Shown: positions 34,356 to 42,844 of the stretch, piece by piece | How the letters are laid out: each line of letters opens with the position of its first letter | Numbering within the stretch: the stretch's first letter is position 1 | Source: Paenibacillus sinopodophylli | Lineage (GTDB): Bacteria; Bacillota; Bacilli; Paenibacillales; Paenibacillaceae | Assembly: GCF_005930355.1 (NCBI RefSeq) | Contig: NZ_VDBO01000014.1 | Coordinates: 57,833 to 121,832, forward strand | Reading direction: 5' to 3' | DNA length: 64,000 bases | Position numbers and translations under genes: made by a program | The notes under the pieces: model-generated | Told to the model about the DNA's origin: nothing | Databases searched by the model: none | The model's input: only the letters and a program-made list of their open reading frames with translations

Positions 34356-35903
34356 GTGGCTATTCGTAGAGCGTTAATCAGTGTTTCCGATAAAACGGGA
34401 ATCGTGGAGTTTTCTAGAGAGTTGGCAAGCCAAGGCGTGCAAATCATTTCGACGGGCGGTACATTCAGTCTGCTGCAGAAGGAAGGCATTCCAGTTATCG
34501 GTATTTCCGATGTAACGGGCTTCCCTGAGGTTTTGGATGGGCGTGTTAAGACACTTCACCCGGCCGTTCATAGCGGATTGCTCGCGGTGCGTGACAATGA
34601 AGAGCATCAGAATACGATGAAAGAGCTTGGTCTGGATTATATCGACCTGGTTGTCGTTAATTTGTATCCATTCAAGGAAACGATTGCGAAACCTGACGTG
34701 TCCTATGAAGATGCAATCGAGAATATCGACATTGGCGGACCAACTATGCTTCGCTCAGCTGCCAAAAACCACGCATTCGTAACCGTAGTCGTGGATACTG
34801 CTGATTATGACACAGTTCTAGAAGAATTGAAGGCACAAGGCGATACGACGCTTGAGACACGCAAACGTCTAACCGCCAAAGTGTTCCGTCACACAGCGGC
34901 TTATGATTCCCTTATTTCGGATTACTTGACTAAGCAAGTGGGCGAGTCATTGCCGGAAACGTACACGGTTACTTATGAGAAGGTTCAGAATCTTCGTTAC
35001 GGAGAGAACCCGCACCAGAAGGCAGCCTTCTACAGCAAGCCGCTTGCAGCAGCAGGCAGCATCACAACGGCTGAGCAGCTGCATGGCAAAGAGCTTTCGT
35101 ACAACAACATCAGTGACGCGAACGCATCGCTCGCGATTCTGAAAGAATTCGACGAGCCGGCAGTCGTTGCAGTTAAACATATGAACCCATGCGGAGTAGG
35201 TATCGGCGCAACGATTCATGAGGCTTATCAAAAAGCTTACGCGGCAGATCCGACCTCGATCTTCGGTGGTATCGTAGCAGCTAACCGGACGATCGGTGCT
35301 GACACAGCTGAGCTGCTGGGCGGCATTTTCCTTGAAATCATTATTGCTCCTGACTTTACGCCAGAGGCACTTGAAATTTTAACGAAGAAGAAAAATATCC
35401 GTCTAATGAAGCTTGGTGAGTTATCAGCAGCAGGCGAGCGCAAACCAGAATGGGTCGTTACATCGGTTGACGGCGGCATGCTCGTGCAAGAGAGTGACGT
35501 TCATAGCGTAACGGAAGCAGATCTGCAGTTCGTAACCGACCGCAAGCCGACAGCTGAAGAGCTCAAGCAGCTCTTGTTCGGATGGAAGGTTGTTAAGCAT
35601 GTGAAATCCAACGCGATTCTGCTAGCGAAGGATGATATGACGATCGGCGTAGGCGCTGGCCAGATGAACCGCGTAGGCGCTGCTCGCATTGCGATTGAAC
35701 AAGCTGGCGAAGCGGCTAAAGGCTCCGCTCTTGCTTCAGATGCGTTTTTCCCAATGGGTGATACGGTAGAGCTTGCTGCAAAAGCAGGCATAACGGCAAT
35801 CATTCAGCCAGGCGGCTCGATCAAGGATGAAGAGTCCATCGCTGCAGCTAATGCGAATAATATCGCTATGGTATTCACAAGCGTACGTCACTTCAAGCAC
35901 TAA
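34356..35903 (+). CDS. purH: Bifunctional AICAR formyltransferase/IMP cyclohydrolase
   Basis: 515 residues. The N-terminal IMP cyclohydrolase domain (about 1-195) has RRALISVSDKTGIVEFSREL and STGGTFSLLQKEGIPV. The AICAR transformylase domain (200-515) has NLRYGENPHQKAAFY, VKHMNPCGVGIG near 270 with the catalytic lysine-histidine, and IQPGGSIKDEESI near 485. Makes IMP in the last two steps. Start is GTG with GAGGAGG eight bases upstream. Set off from purN by the repeat-bearing gap. Confidence 0.97.
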   Translation: MAIRRALISVSDKTGIVEFSRELASQGVQIISTGGTFSLLQKEGIPVIGISDVTGFPEVLDGRVKTLHPAVHSGLLAVRDNEEHQNTMKELGLDYIDLVVVNLYPFKETIAKPDVSYEDAIENIDIGGPTMLRSAAKNHAFVTVVVDTADYDTVLEELKAQGDTTLETRKRLTAKVFRHTAAYDSLISDYLTKQVGESLPETYTVTYEKVQNLRYGENPHQKAAFYSKPLAAAGSITTAEQLHGKELSYNNISDANASLAILKEFDEPAVVAVKHMNPCGVGIGATIHEAYQKAYAADPTSIFGGIVAANRTIGADTAELLGGIFLEIIIAPDFTPEALEILTKKKNIRLMKLGELSAAGERKPEWVVTSVDGGMLVQESDVHSVTEADLQFVTDRKPTAEELKQLLFGWKVVKHVKSNAILLAKDDMTIGVGAGQMNRVGAARIAIEQAGEAAKGSALASDAFFPMGDTVELAAKAGITAIIQPGGSIKDEESIAAANANNIAMVFTSVRHFKH

Positions 35904-36073
35904 AGCATACTTTTATCATAGGCAGCCGCGCGTTAACGACAGAGAGCTGGCGAAGCGAGCGGCTGCTGCTTGTTTAAGCGATATGATTGATACGTTTCAT
36001 TGAAACGATGGCGTCTACTGAAAGGACGCCGTCAGGCGGTTCTTGTTACATAGTTAATTAGGAGGTTACGTGA
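35904..36073 (+). repeat. purH-purD gap with two hairpins (copy D)
   Basis: GCAGCCGC/GCGGCTGC (35922-35966), then ATGGCGTC/GACGCCGT (36008 to about 36032) with a 9-base loop and AGGCGGTTCTTG tail. The second is the same module as in the purN-purH gap. TAGGAGG of purD follows. Confidence 0.75.
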
Positions 36074-37339
36074 ATGCGTATTTTGGTAGTTGGCGGCGGT
36101 GGACGCGAGCATGCGATCGTCTGGGCGCTTAAGAAAAGCGAGAAGGTCAAGGAGATCTTCTGTGCACCTGGCAACGCCGGAATTGCTCAGCTTGCTGAGA
36201 TCGTTCCCATTGCTGTTAGTGAATTTGATGAGTTGATTCGTTTCGCAAAGGATGCGGCAATCGATTTGGTATTTGTAGGTCCAGATGATCCGCTCGCTGA
36301 CGGTATCGTAGATGCTTTCGAGGCAGCGGGTATCGTAGCTTACGGTCCGCGAAAAAATGCAGCTGAAATTGAAGGCAGTAAAATCTTCATGAAAAACTTG
36401 CTCAAAAAGTACAACATTCCGACTGCGAAGTACGAAACGTTCACAGATTATGAGACTGCTTCTGCATATCTTCGCGAGCAATCGGCGCCGATTGTAATTA
36501 AGGCTGACGGCCTTGCTGCCGGCAAAGGTGTGACGGTAGCAGCAACCCTTGAAGAAGCAGAGAATGCGCTTCGCGAGATGATGGTAGACAAGGTGTTCGG
36601 TGAGGCTGGTACACAAATCGTAATCGAGGAATGCCTTGTTGGACAGGAAATGTCGATTCTTGCTTTCGTAGACGGCGAGACGGTTCGCGCTATGGTGCCT
36701 GCTCAGGATCACAAGCCGATTTTCGACGGTGACAAAGGACCGAATACAGGCGGAATGGGAACATATACGCCGCTGCCTCATATCGACCCAGCCATTATTG
36801 AAGAGTCGATCCAAAATATTATTATTCCAACGGCTAAGGCGATGGTCAGCGAAGGCAGACCGTTCCGCGGCGTCTTGTTCGCAGGACTTATGATTACGCC
36901 GGACGGTCCTAAGACGATCGAGTTCAATGCACGTATGGGCGATCCAGAGACGCAGGTCGTATTGCCTCGTCTGCAAACGGATCTAATCGACATCGTTCTG
37001 GCATCGATCAACGGTAACTTGGATCAGCTCGACATTCAGTGGAGCGACGAAGCGGCGGTTTGTGTGGTGGTCGCGTCGGAAGGTTATCCGGCTTCCTATC
37101 CGAAAGGCCGTGTCATTACAGGTCTTGCCGAGGCGGAAGCGCAAGGTGCGCTTGTGTTCCATGCAGGTACAGCTGAGAAGGATGGCCAATTTGTGACGAA
37201 CGGCGGCCGCGTGCTTGGCATCGTCGGCCGCGGCAGCGACATTGCCGAGGCTCGTGCCCGTGCATACGAAGCGGTTAGCGTGATCGACTTTGAAGGCAAG
37301 CAGAACCGGACGGATATTGCGGCGAAAGCACTGGTTTAG
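36074..37339 (+). CDS. purD: GAR synthetase (ATP-grasp)
   Basis: 421 residues. ILVVGGGGREHAIVWAL at the N-terminus, FVGPDDPLADGIVD near 80, IKADGLAAGKGV near 145 in the ATP-grasp, and the metal-site segment IEFNARMGDPETQVVLP near 285. Joins phosphoribosylamine and glycine. TAGGAGG lies nine bases before the ATG. Last gene of the operon, with a terminator 43 bases on. Confidence 0.97.
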   Translation: MRILVVGGGGREHAIVWALKKSEKVKEIFCAPGNAGIAQLAEIVPIAVSEFDELIRFAKDAAIDLVFVGPDDPLADGIVDAFEAAGIVAYGPRKNAAEIEGSKIFMKNLLKKYNIPTAKYETFTDYETASAYLREQSAPIVIKADGLAAGKGVTVAATLEEAENALREMMVDKVFGEAGTQIVIEECLVGQEMSILAFVDGETVRAMVPAQDHKPIFDGDKGPNTGGMGTYTPLPHIDPAIIEESIQNIIIPTAKAMVSEGRPFRGVLFAGLMITPDGPKTIEFNARMGDPETQVVLPRLQTDLIDIVLASINGNLDQLDIQWSDEAAVCVVVASEGYPASYPKGRVITGLAEAEAQGALVFHAGTAEKDGQFVTNGGRVLGIVGRGSDIAEARARAYEAVSVIDFEGKQNRTDIAAKALV

Positions 37340-37381
37340 ATTAGCTAATATAGTCAAATCTCATATATGAAATACTGATAA

Positions 37382-37439
37382 AAGGTCTATGCGTTGTGCT
37401 GCTCTGAGAAGGGGGCAATAACGTGTAGGCCTTTTTTTT
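37382..37439 (+). terminator. Terminator of the pur operon
   Basis: AAGGTCTATGCGTT pairs with AACGTGTAGGCCTT (G-U pairs included) at 37382-37395 and 37420-37433, followed by seven T residues. Confidence 0.88.
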
Positions 37440-37481
37440 GTATGCGGATTGAAGCAGGGTGTGTCAGATCGGCTCGATTGG

Positions 37482-37498
37482 TGTTACTAATTTGTAAC
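37482..37498 (+). promoter_or_regulatory. Candidate WalR (YycF) box
   Basis: TGTTAC-N5-TGTAAC is a direct repeat that fits the WalR consensus TGTWAH-N5-TGTWAH at every position. It lies 61 bases upstream of the polysaccharide deacetylase start. WalR controls cell-wall enzymes, including deacetylases in Bacillus. Confidence 0.65.
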
Positions 37499-37558
37499 TC
37501 TATCACTATGGGGCAGAGTTACAATGAGTCTATCAGCGAGGAATAGAAGGTGAGAGAA

Positions 37559-38761
37559 ATGAATCAAGCTAGAAAGCAAGGACGAAGCATGGTAATGATG
37601 TTGATGATGGTCTTCGTGTTGGTATGGTTAAGCGGCTGTTCAGCTGGTTCATCCTTTAGTTTGTCTGCTTTGGTCGGAGATAAACAGACCGATGTGAACA
37701 TGTCGAACGAACAGAAAGGCCCGCAAGCAGCTGGAGGCGGAGCTGAGAATGAGCCGGATGAGGTTATCGTTGGTCATACCGACGATTCGGATGGACAGAT
37801 TACGCATGGCAATCTGCCAAGCAAGCAGGCTGAAACACCAAGCAAAGGTGGTACGGTTGAACAGCCAGCGGAACAGCCAGCGGAGCAGCCTAGCGGTACA
37901 GCGACGGATAAGCCGCAGACACCGGAGACGCAAGCTCCAGAAGCACAAACGCCGAGCCCTTCGGCAACGGATGAAGTGAAGCCGTCAACAGTACCTGCAA
38001 CAGATCAACCAGAAGCATTACCTACGGAAAAACCGGAGGTACCGATAGTTGACCATTCGGAGGGGACAGAAGGGACTGCTACGGATAAGCCGAGTCCATC
38101 AGCGACAAGCAAGCCGGATGGATCCCCATTGGCCGAGGAGCAATTGGATGACCCTGATCCTTCATCTCCTGTTAGCAAGCCCGCAGCAGGTGAGAAATAT
38201 ATTGCACTGACGTTTGATGACGGTCCAGATCAGCGTTATACGAATGATATTTTGGATATCCTGAAAGAAAAAGGAGTAAAAGCTACGTTCTTCGTCGTTG
38301 GGCAACAGGTGAAAAAAAATCCTGAGGTTCTACAGCGTATTGTGGAGGAAGGCCATTCCATCGGAAATCATACTTACAATCATAAGGACTTATCTAAGCT
38401 GAACAAGCAGCAGATCATCCAAGAAATTAAAACAACGGATGCGATCATCAAAAAAACGGTCGGCTACACACCGGTTATGGTACGAGCACCTTATGGCGCT
38501 GTGTCGGATACGTTAAAGGTGTTGCTGAAAGCAAGCAAGCGCGATTTAGTCAGTTGGAATATTGATACGCGCGACTGGGCGGGCACATCGGCAGCTGATA
38601 TGAGCAAAATGATTAAAAAAGAGGCTAAGCCTAATGGTATAATATTAATGCATTCTTTTGGCAGCAAAAATATTAAAAACACCGTGCAGGCACTGCCTGG
38701 CATTATTGATGATCTAGTTGATATGGGCTATACATTGGTGACTGCCGACCAAATCGTGTAG
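37559..38761 (+). CDS. Polysaccharide (peptidoglycan) deacetylase lipoprotein
   Basis: 400 residues. Lipobox WLSGC ends the signal. A disordered Pro/Thr/Glu/Gln/Ser-rich spacer of about 160 residues, with repeated AEQPAEQP-type units, should carry the enzyme through the wall. The C-terminal NodB domain (about 215-400) has all five motifs: TFDDGPD (catalytic and metal aspartates), HTYNH (metal histidines), RAPYG, WNIDTRDW and ILMHS. It probably deacetylates N-acetyl sugars of the wall. Of two in-frame starts, the ATG at 37559 is better spaced from AAGG than the GTG at 37550. Probably under WalR. Confidence 0.93.
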   Translation: MNQARKQGRSMVMMLMMVFVLVWLSGCSAGSSFSLSALVGDKQTDVNMSNEQKGPQAAGGGAENEPDEVIVGHTDDSDGQITHGNLPSKQAETPSKGGTVEQPAEQPAEQPSGTATDKPQTPETQAPEAQTPSPSATDEVKPSTVPATDQPEALPTEKPEVPIVDHSEGTEGTATDKPSPSATSKPDGSPLAEEQLDDPDPSSPVSKPAAGEKYIALTFDDGPDQRYTNDILDILKEKGVKATFFVVGQQVKKNPEVLQRIVEEGHSIGNHTYNHKDLSKLNKQQIIQEIKTTDAIIKKTVGYTPVMVRAPYGAVSDTLKVLLKASKRDLVSWNIDTRDWAGTSAADMSKMIKKEAKPNGIILMHSFGSKNIKNTVQALPGIIDDLVDMGYTLVTADQIV

Positions 38762-38790
38762 TAGGGTAACGGTACGAGGAGGCTGCGAAG

Positions 38791-40236
38791 TTGGATAACG
38801 CAAGTGATACGAATGCCAAGCCTGGAAGCAAGTCATTCATGCGAAGAAGCCTGTTGATTGGTGCTGTCGCACTGCTTCTAGGTTTGGCGACAGGCTGTCG
38901 TTATACGGCCGCACCTGCGGATTTACTGCAGAAGCCGGCAATTGCGCCGGAGAAGCAAGCCATCGTACAGGCGATCGAGAAGAGCCTGCCGGATTATAGC
39001 AAGCTTACGCTTCCGATGAGAGAGGACCATATGGAAGCGATCCGGTTGATTGATGTGGATGGTGACGGAATAGATGAAGCAATCGTTTCTTATTACAACG
39101 AATACAGCTCACCAGAATTAATGGTGTTCAAATATACGTCGATGACTTGGAAGCCTTGGGTGCTCGTGCAACAACCGCTCGCAAGGGTAATCGATTGGCT
39201 CAAAATTGAGGATCTTGATAAAGATGGTCAGGTAGAGATTATGATCGGCTGGATCGGAGCGTTTGACAGTCCGAATGTACTTGAGATTTATTCCTTTAGT
39301 ACGAAGCCTGTTCGTAACGACGCAGGTAAGCTTATATTGAAGCCGGTGGAGACTTTGCCCTATTCCTATGGCGATACGGGTGATATTAATGGAGATGGCC
39401 GTCTAGAGCTTGCCATTATATCGGAGATTGGAACGAATCAGGAGATGGCGATGCCCGAGTTTCATTTGACCCTTTACAATTGGAGAGACGGCGGGGTTCA
39501 TAAGCTTTACACAGAAGAGCTCTATAACGATGTTAATAATTATGACCGTTTATTAATTGGACGAATATCAACGGAACGCAGCGGTATTATTTTGGAAGCT
39601 TCAACAGGAGCCCATAGCACTTATACAACGATGTATGCTTGGGATCGGAACAAGCTGAAGCTCGTCTATCCAGCAGGCCCAGGTAAGCTTGAAGGGCTGA
39701 ACGGAACGCCTACGATGAGCAAGGATATGGATGGGGACGGTATATTGGAAATTCCATGGGCGAAAGAGGCACCCGGATATCCGGATATCTCCTATGCAGA
39801 ATCCAAATGGCTGAACGAGTGGATGCAGTGGGATGGAAAAGTGGATTTCGTGAAAATCTCGGAGCAATTCACAGATTACCGTTATGGCATTCAGCTTCGT
39901 ATTCCAGATCCATGGATGGGCCGATATACGCTTCATAACCCTGAGGAAGAATTTGCTTTTGTTGCAATCGATTACTGGAATGAAGCGATTGATTTAACGT
40001 CCGCATTAGCTACGCTGTACGCCGTGCCTCAGAAGCAATGGGAGAGTGTGGAGGCGGGATGGAAGCAGGAAGGGAAGCCTTATCGCCAGCTTATGACGGA
40101 CAGCGGCAACGTATTTGCAGTTTCGTTCGTCAAGGAAGTCCCGGAGGAATGGGAAGAAACAGATCGGCAAGCATTCAAAGAAATGGCGGGAGTAGAAGCA
40201 GAGTTTACTTCTTCCCTGTCCATTCGTAATGATTAA
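38791..40236 (+). CDS. Lipoprotein with EF-hand-like calcium loops (VCBS/FG-GAP-like)
   Basis: 481 residues. A lipoprotein signal with LATGC (Cys near 36) follows a basic N-terminus. Four DxDxDG-type loops, DVDGDGIDEAIV, DLDKDGQVEIMI, DINGDGRLELAI and DMDGDGILEIPW, are spaced as in beta-propeller-like VCBS/FG-GAP repeat proteins and should bind calcium. No enzyme motif is seen. Start is TTG with GAGGAGG eight bases upstream. It lies 29 bases after the deacetylase and 25 before the response regulator, so the four genes 37559-42498 look like one operon and it may be a sensor or accessory protein for the two-component system. Confidence 0.85.
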   Translation: MDNASDTNAKPGSKSFMRRSLLIGAVALLLGLATGCRYTAAPADLLQKPAIAPEKQAIVQAIEKSLPDYSKLTLPMREDHMEAIRLIDVDGDGIDEAIVSYYNEYSSPELMVFKYTSMTWKPWVLVQQPLARVIDWLKIEDLDKDGQVEIMIGWIGAFDSPNVLEIYSFSTKPVRNDAGKLILKPVETLPYSYGDTGDINGDGRLELAIISEIGTNQEMAMPEFHLTLYNWRDGGVHKLYTEELYNDVNNYDRLLIGRISTERSGIILEASTGAHSTYTTMYAWDRNKLKLVYPAGPGKLEGLNGTPTMSKDMDGDGILEIPWAKEAPGYPDISYAESKWLNEWMQWDGKVDFVKISEQFTDYRYGIQLRIPDPWMGRYTLHNPEEEFAFVAIDYWNEAIDLTSALATLYAVPQKQWESVEAGWKQEGKPYRQLMTDSGNVFAVSFVKEVPEEWEETDRQAFKEMAGVEAEFTSSLSIRND

Positions 40237-40261
40237 GACAGAAAAGCGGGTGCTCTAGGCT

Positions 40262-41107
40262 ATGCGAATATTATTACTGGAGGACGAGGAGTCCATCCGC
40301 GGCTTCGTCCGCATTAATCTGAAGCGCAACGATATGGAAGTTATCGAAGCTGAGACGGGTGAAGCCGCGCTTGCACTGGCCGAGTCGGAAGGGCTAATTG
40401 ACATTGCCCTGTTAGATGTTATGCTGCCTACGATCAGCGGCTTTGAGGTGTGTGAGCAGCTGCGTGCCCGCTATCCGCGCATGGGTATCATTATGCTCAC
40501 AGCCAAATCGCAGGAGGAAGACAAAATACTCGGGCTGGAGCTTGGCGCGGACGATTATGTGCAGAAGCCGTTCAGTCCCGGTGAGCTTATTGCAAGAATC
40601 AAATCCCTCTACCGTCGTATGAATCCGGAGCCATCGCGTCAAGTGAATGAGGAGCAGGCGCAGCAGAATGAAGCAGGTGCAGCTGCGGAGCATGAGCCGG
40701 TTATACGGCAGGAAGAGGCAAGACAGCCAGACGTGACAGTCCTCTCATTCGAGCAGCCTCAGGTACAAGTGCCAATCACATATGCAAGCGTACATCAGGA
40801 GCTTGTAGTACAGCCTTTCCGCCTTTCGGTAGCCGAGCGCAAGCTATGGAAGCAGAACAAGGAAATCATTCTGACACCAACGGAATGGACGCTTGTCAGA
40901 TTGCTAATGGAACGTGTAGGAGAGAGTGTAAGCCGCGATCATATATTGACCGAGGTATGGGGTAGATATTATGTCGGTGACCTAAAGGTTGTTGATGTAA
41001 ATATACGGAGAATCAGGCAAAAGATCGAAAAGAATCCCTCTGATCCTGCTTTTATTGAAACGGTATGGGGATATGGCTACAGGTGGAAGCGGGGCACCCT
41101 CGAATGA
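40262..41107 (+). CDS. OmpR-family response regulator with long linker
   Basis: 281 residues. Receiver domain (1-118) with the acidic pair near EDEE, phosphoacceptor Asp52 in LLDVMLP, Thr80 and Lys102 in DYVQKPF. The C-terminal winged helix (about 190-279) has LTPTEWTLVRLLMERVGE and VDVNIRRIRQKIEK. Between them is a Gln/Glu/Ala-rich linker of roughly 65 residues, well above the 10-20 usual in this family, making the protein about 50 residues longer than WalR or PhoP. The stop overlaps the kinase start by four bases. Confidence 0.95.
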   Translation: MRILLLEDEESIRGFVRINLKRNDMEVIEAETGEAALALAESEGLIDIALLDVMLPTISGFEVCEQLRARYPRMGIIMLTAKSQEEDKILGLELGADDYVQKPFSPGELIARIKSLYRRMNPEPSRQVNEEQAQQNEAGAAAEHEPVIRQEEARQPDVTVLSFEQPQVQVPITYASVHQELVVQPFRLSVAERKLWKQNKEIILTPTEWTLVRLLMERVGESVSRDHILTEVWGRYYVGDLKVVDVNIRRIRQKIEKNPSDPAFIETVWGYGYRWKRGTLE

Positions 41108-42498
41108 AAAGCGTACAAACGCGAATGGTCTGGAGCTATTTGCTGCTTATCGTGCTTGTCGTCAGTGTACTTGGAGGCGTGTTCGCCGCATTGATGTGGA
41201 ACTATTATTATGGAAGTTCTCAAAGCTCCGTCAAGCAGCGAGCCGAGTCCGCACTCGTGCTTCATAGTCGCTCGTTATCCTCGCTAACCGTACAGGATCA
41301 AGGCGATTATATGCTTCAATATATGGCTGAGAGCGGAACGAGACTGCAATTGCTCGACAGTACGGGTCAAATACGCATCGACTCGGACGGCTTTGCTCCA
41401 GATATTCGTTACACAACCGCCGATGTGAAAGCGGCAATTGCTGGTGAGACTGGAAGCTGGCGGGGGATTGATCCGTATTATGGCGAGCGTGTCATGTCTG
41501 TGACTATTCCACTCTGGAATGAGACTCGCGTTGTATCGATGCTGCGGTATTCCGCTTCACTTGGTCAGGTCGATGCGATGGTTAGCTTGCTGATTCGAAT
41601 GGCAGCGGCAGTTGGTATTGGTGTTATTTTGTTATTCCTTGGGCTTAGCTTGATTCTTGCCCAGCGTATTGTTAAGCCGATTCGGGAGCTTACGAGGGCA
41701 GCTCGCTATATGGCCGAAGGCGATTGGACACGTCGAGCCATTCAACGCAATGACGATGAGATCGGACAGCTCGCCGAAACATTTAACGCAATGGTTATGG
41801 AGCTCAGCAAACGGGAGAAGCTGAAGGATGACTTTATCTCATCGATCTCTCATGAGCTTCGTACACCGCTCACTTCCATTAAAGGCTGGAGTGAGACGCT
41901 GAAGGAGAGCGAGCCGACGGATGATAATGAAGAGGTTAAACTTGGCTTATCCATTATAAGCAAGGAAACGGAGCGATTGTCGGGGCTTGTCGAGGATCTG
42001 CTCGATTTCTCGAAGCTGTCTGCGCGCAAGATGGAGCTGCACAGCGAGGTGCTTGATTTCAATGGACCTGTCAAGGAAACCGTTAACCAATTGGGCGTTC
42101 GGGAAGAGCACACCCGTGTAAGAATTCTGGCGACCTATGACAAAGGCCCGATTGTTGTGAAGGGTGACGCCAATCGCCTAAAGCAGGTCGTTATTAATTT
42201 AATTGACAATGCGCTTAAATTCACGCCGGCAGGCGGAACGATCCGAGTAGTTACACGAGCGGAGCAGGACGCAGCAATGCTTACGGTATCGGATTCCGGT
42301 TGTGGAATAGAGGCTGAGGATTTGCCGCATGTAACGGAGAAATTCTACAAGGCAAACACTGGTCAAGGCGGGTCAGGACTTGGCCTTGCCATCTGCAAAG
42401 AAATCATTGAGCTCCACGGCGGTCAGCTTACAATTGACAGCGAACGTGGAGCAGGAACCATCGTGACGATACGAGTGCCGCTTATGCGAGAGGAATAG
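41104..42498 (+). CDS. Membrane sensor histidine kinase
   Basis: 464 residues. Transmembrane helices at about 10-32 and 163-187 enclose a ~130-residue extracytoplasmic sensor region. A HAMP domain (187-240) is followed by HisKA with phosphoacceptor His250 in SISHELRTPLTSIKGW and HATPase_c with the N box NLIDNALKFTP, G1 DSGCGIE and G2 GGSGLGLAICKEI. Start ATG overlaps the regulator's TGA. Layout resembles ResE/WalK-type kinases but there is no PAS domain. The signal is unknown; the co-transcribed wall deacetylase suggests envelope sensing. Confidence 0.95.
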   Translation: MKSVQTRMVWSYLLLIVLVVSVLGGVFAALMWNYYYGSSQSSVKQRAESALVLHSRSLSSLTVQDQGDYMLQYMAESGTRLQLLDSTGQIRIDSDGFAPDIRYTTADVKAAIAGETGSWRGIDPYYGERVMSVTIPLWNETRVVSMLRYSASLGQVDAMVSLLIRMAAAVGIGVILLFLGLSLILAQRIVKPIRELTRAARYMAEGDWTRRAIQRNDDEIGQLAETFNAMVMELSKREKLKDDFISSISHELRTPLTSIKGWSETLKESEPTDDNEEVKLGLSIISKETERLSGLVEDLLDFSKLSARKMELHSEVLDFNGPVKETVNQLGVREEHTRVRILATYDKGPIVVKGDANRLKQVVINLIDNALKFTPAGGTIRVVTRAEQDAAMLTVSDSGCGIEAEDLPHVTEKFYKANTGQGGSGLGLAICKEIIELHGGQLTIDSERGAGTIVTIRVPLMREE

Positions 42499-42529
42499 CT
42501 TGATTCCTCTGCCTGCGTTGCACGTATCG

Positions 42530-42649
42530 TCATTCTTTGTAGAAAAGCAGCTTGCGGTTCGCAATCACCGAAGCAATTGCGATAATAATGCCTATCGTGA
42601 GCATGACAGAGAGCCAGTGCTCCTTCAACCATGCAATCCATAAAGGCAT
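42530..42649 (-). CDS. 39-aa single-pass membrane protein
   Basis: Small gene on the minus strand: MPLWIAWLKEHWLSV start, hydrophobic helix at about residues 13-30, basic end NRKLLFYKE. GGGAGG lies 9 bases before the ATG, a strong site. It converges with the histidine kinase gene. Too short for family assignment; the clean ribosome site and membrane-helix design support a real gene. Possible roles such as a small regulator of the neighbouring kinase are speculation. Confidence 0.6.
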   Translation of the reverse strand: MPLWIAWLKEHWLSVMLTIGIIIAIASVIANRKLLFYKE

Positions 42650-42844
42650 AGTTTTGCACCTCCCTAACGTGATATAATGCCAAACATGTGCATAGTATGT
42701 CCCATTTCGCTGCATCTTAAGTGGTGCTGCTATATTTTCGAACGGTGATTGACAGGGATAGAGTAAGGATGCTATTATGTTCTTAATTAATTCATAGTAA
42801 ACGGGTAGGAATTATTATATATAGGCTATCAGGAGGTTGACCGG

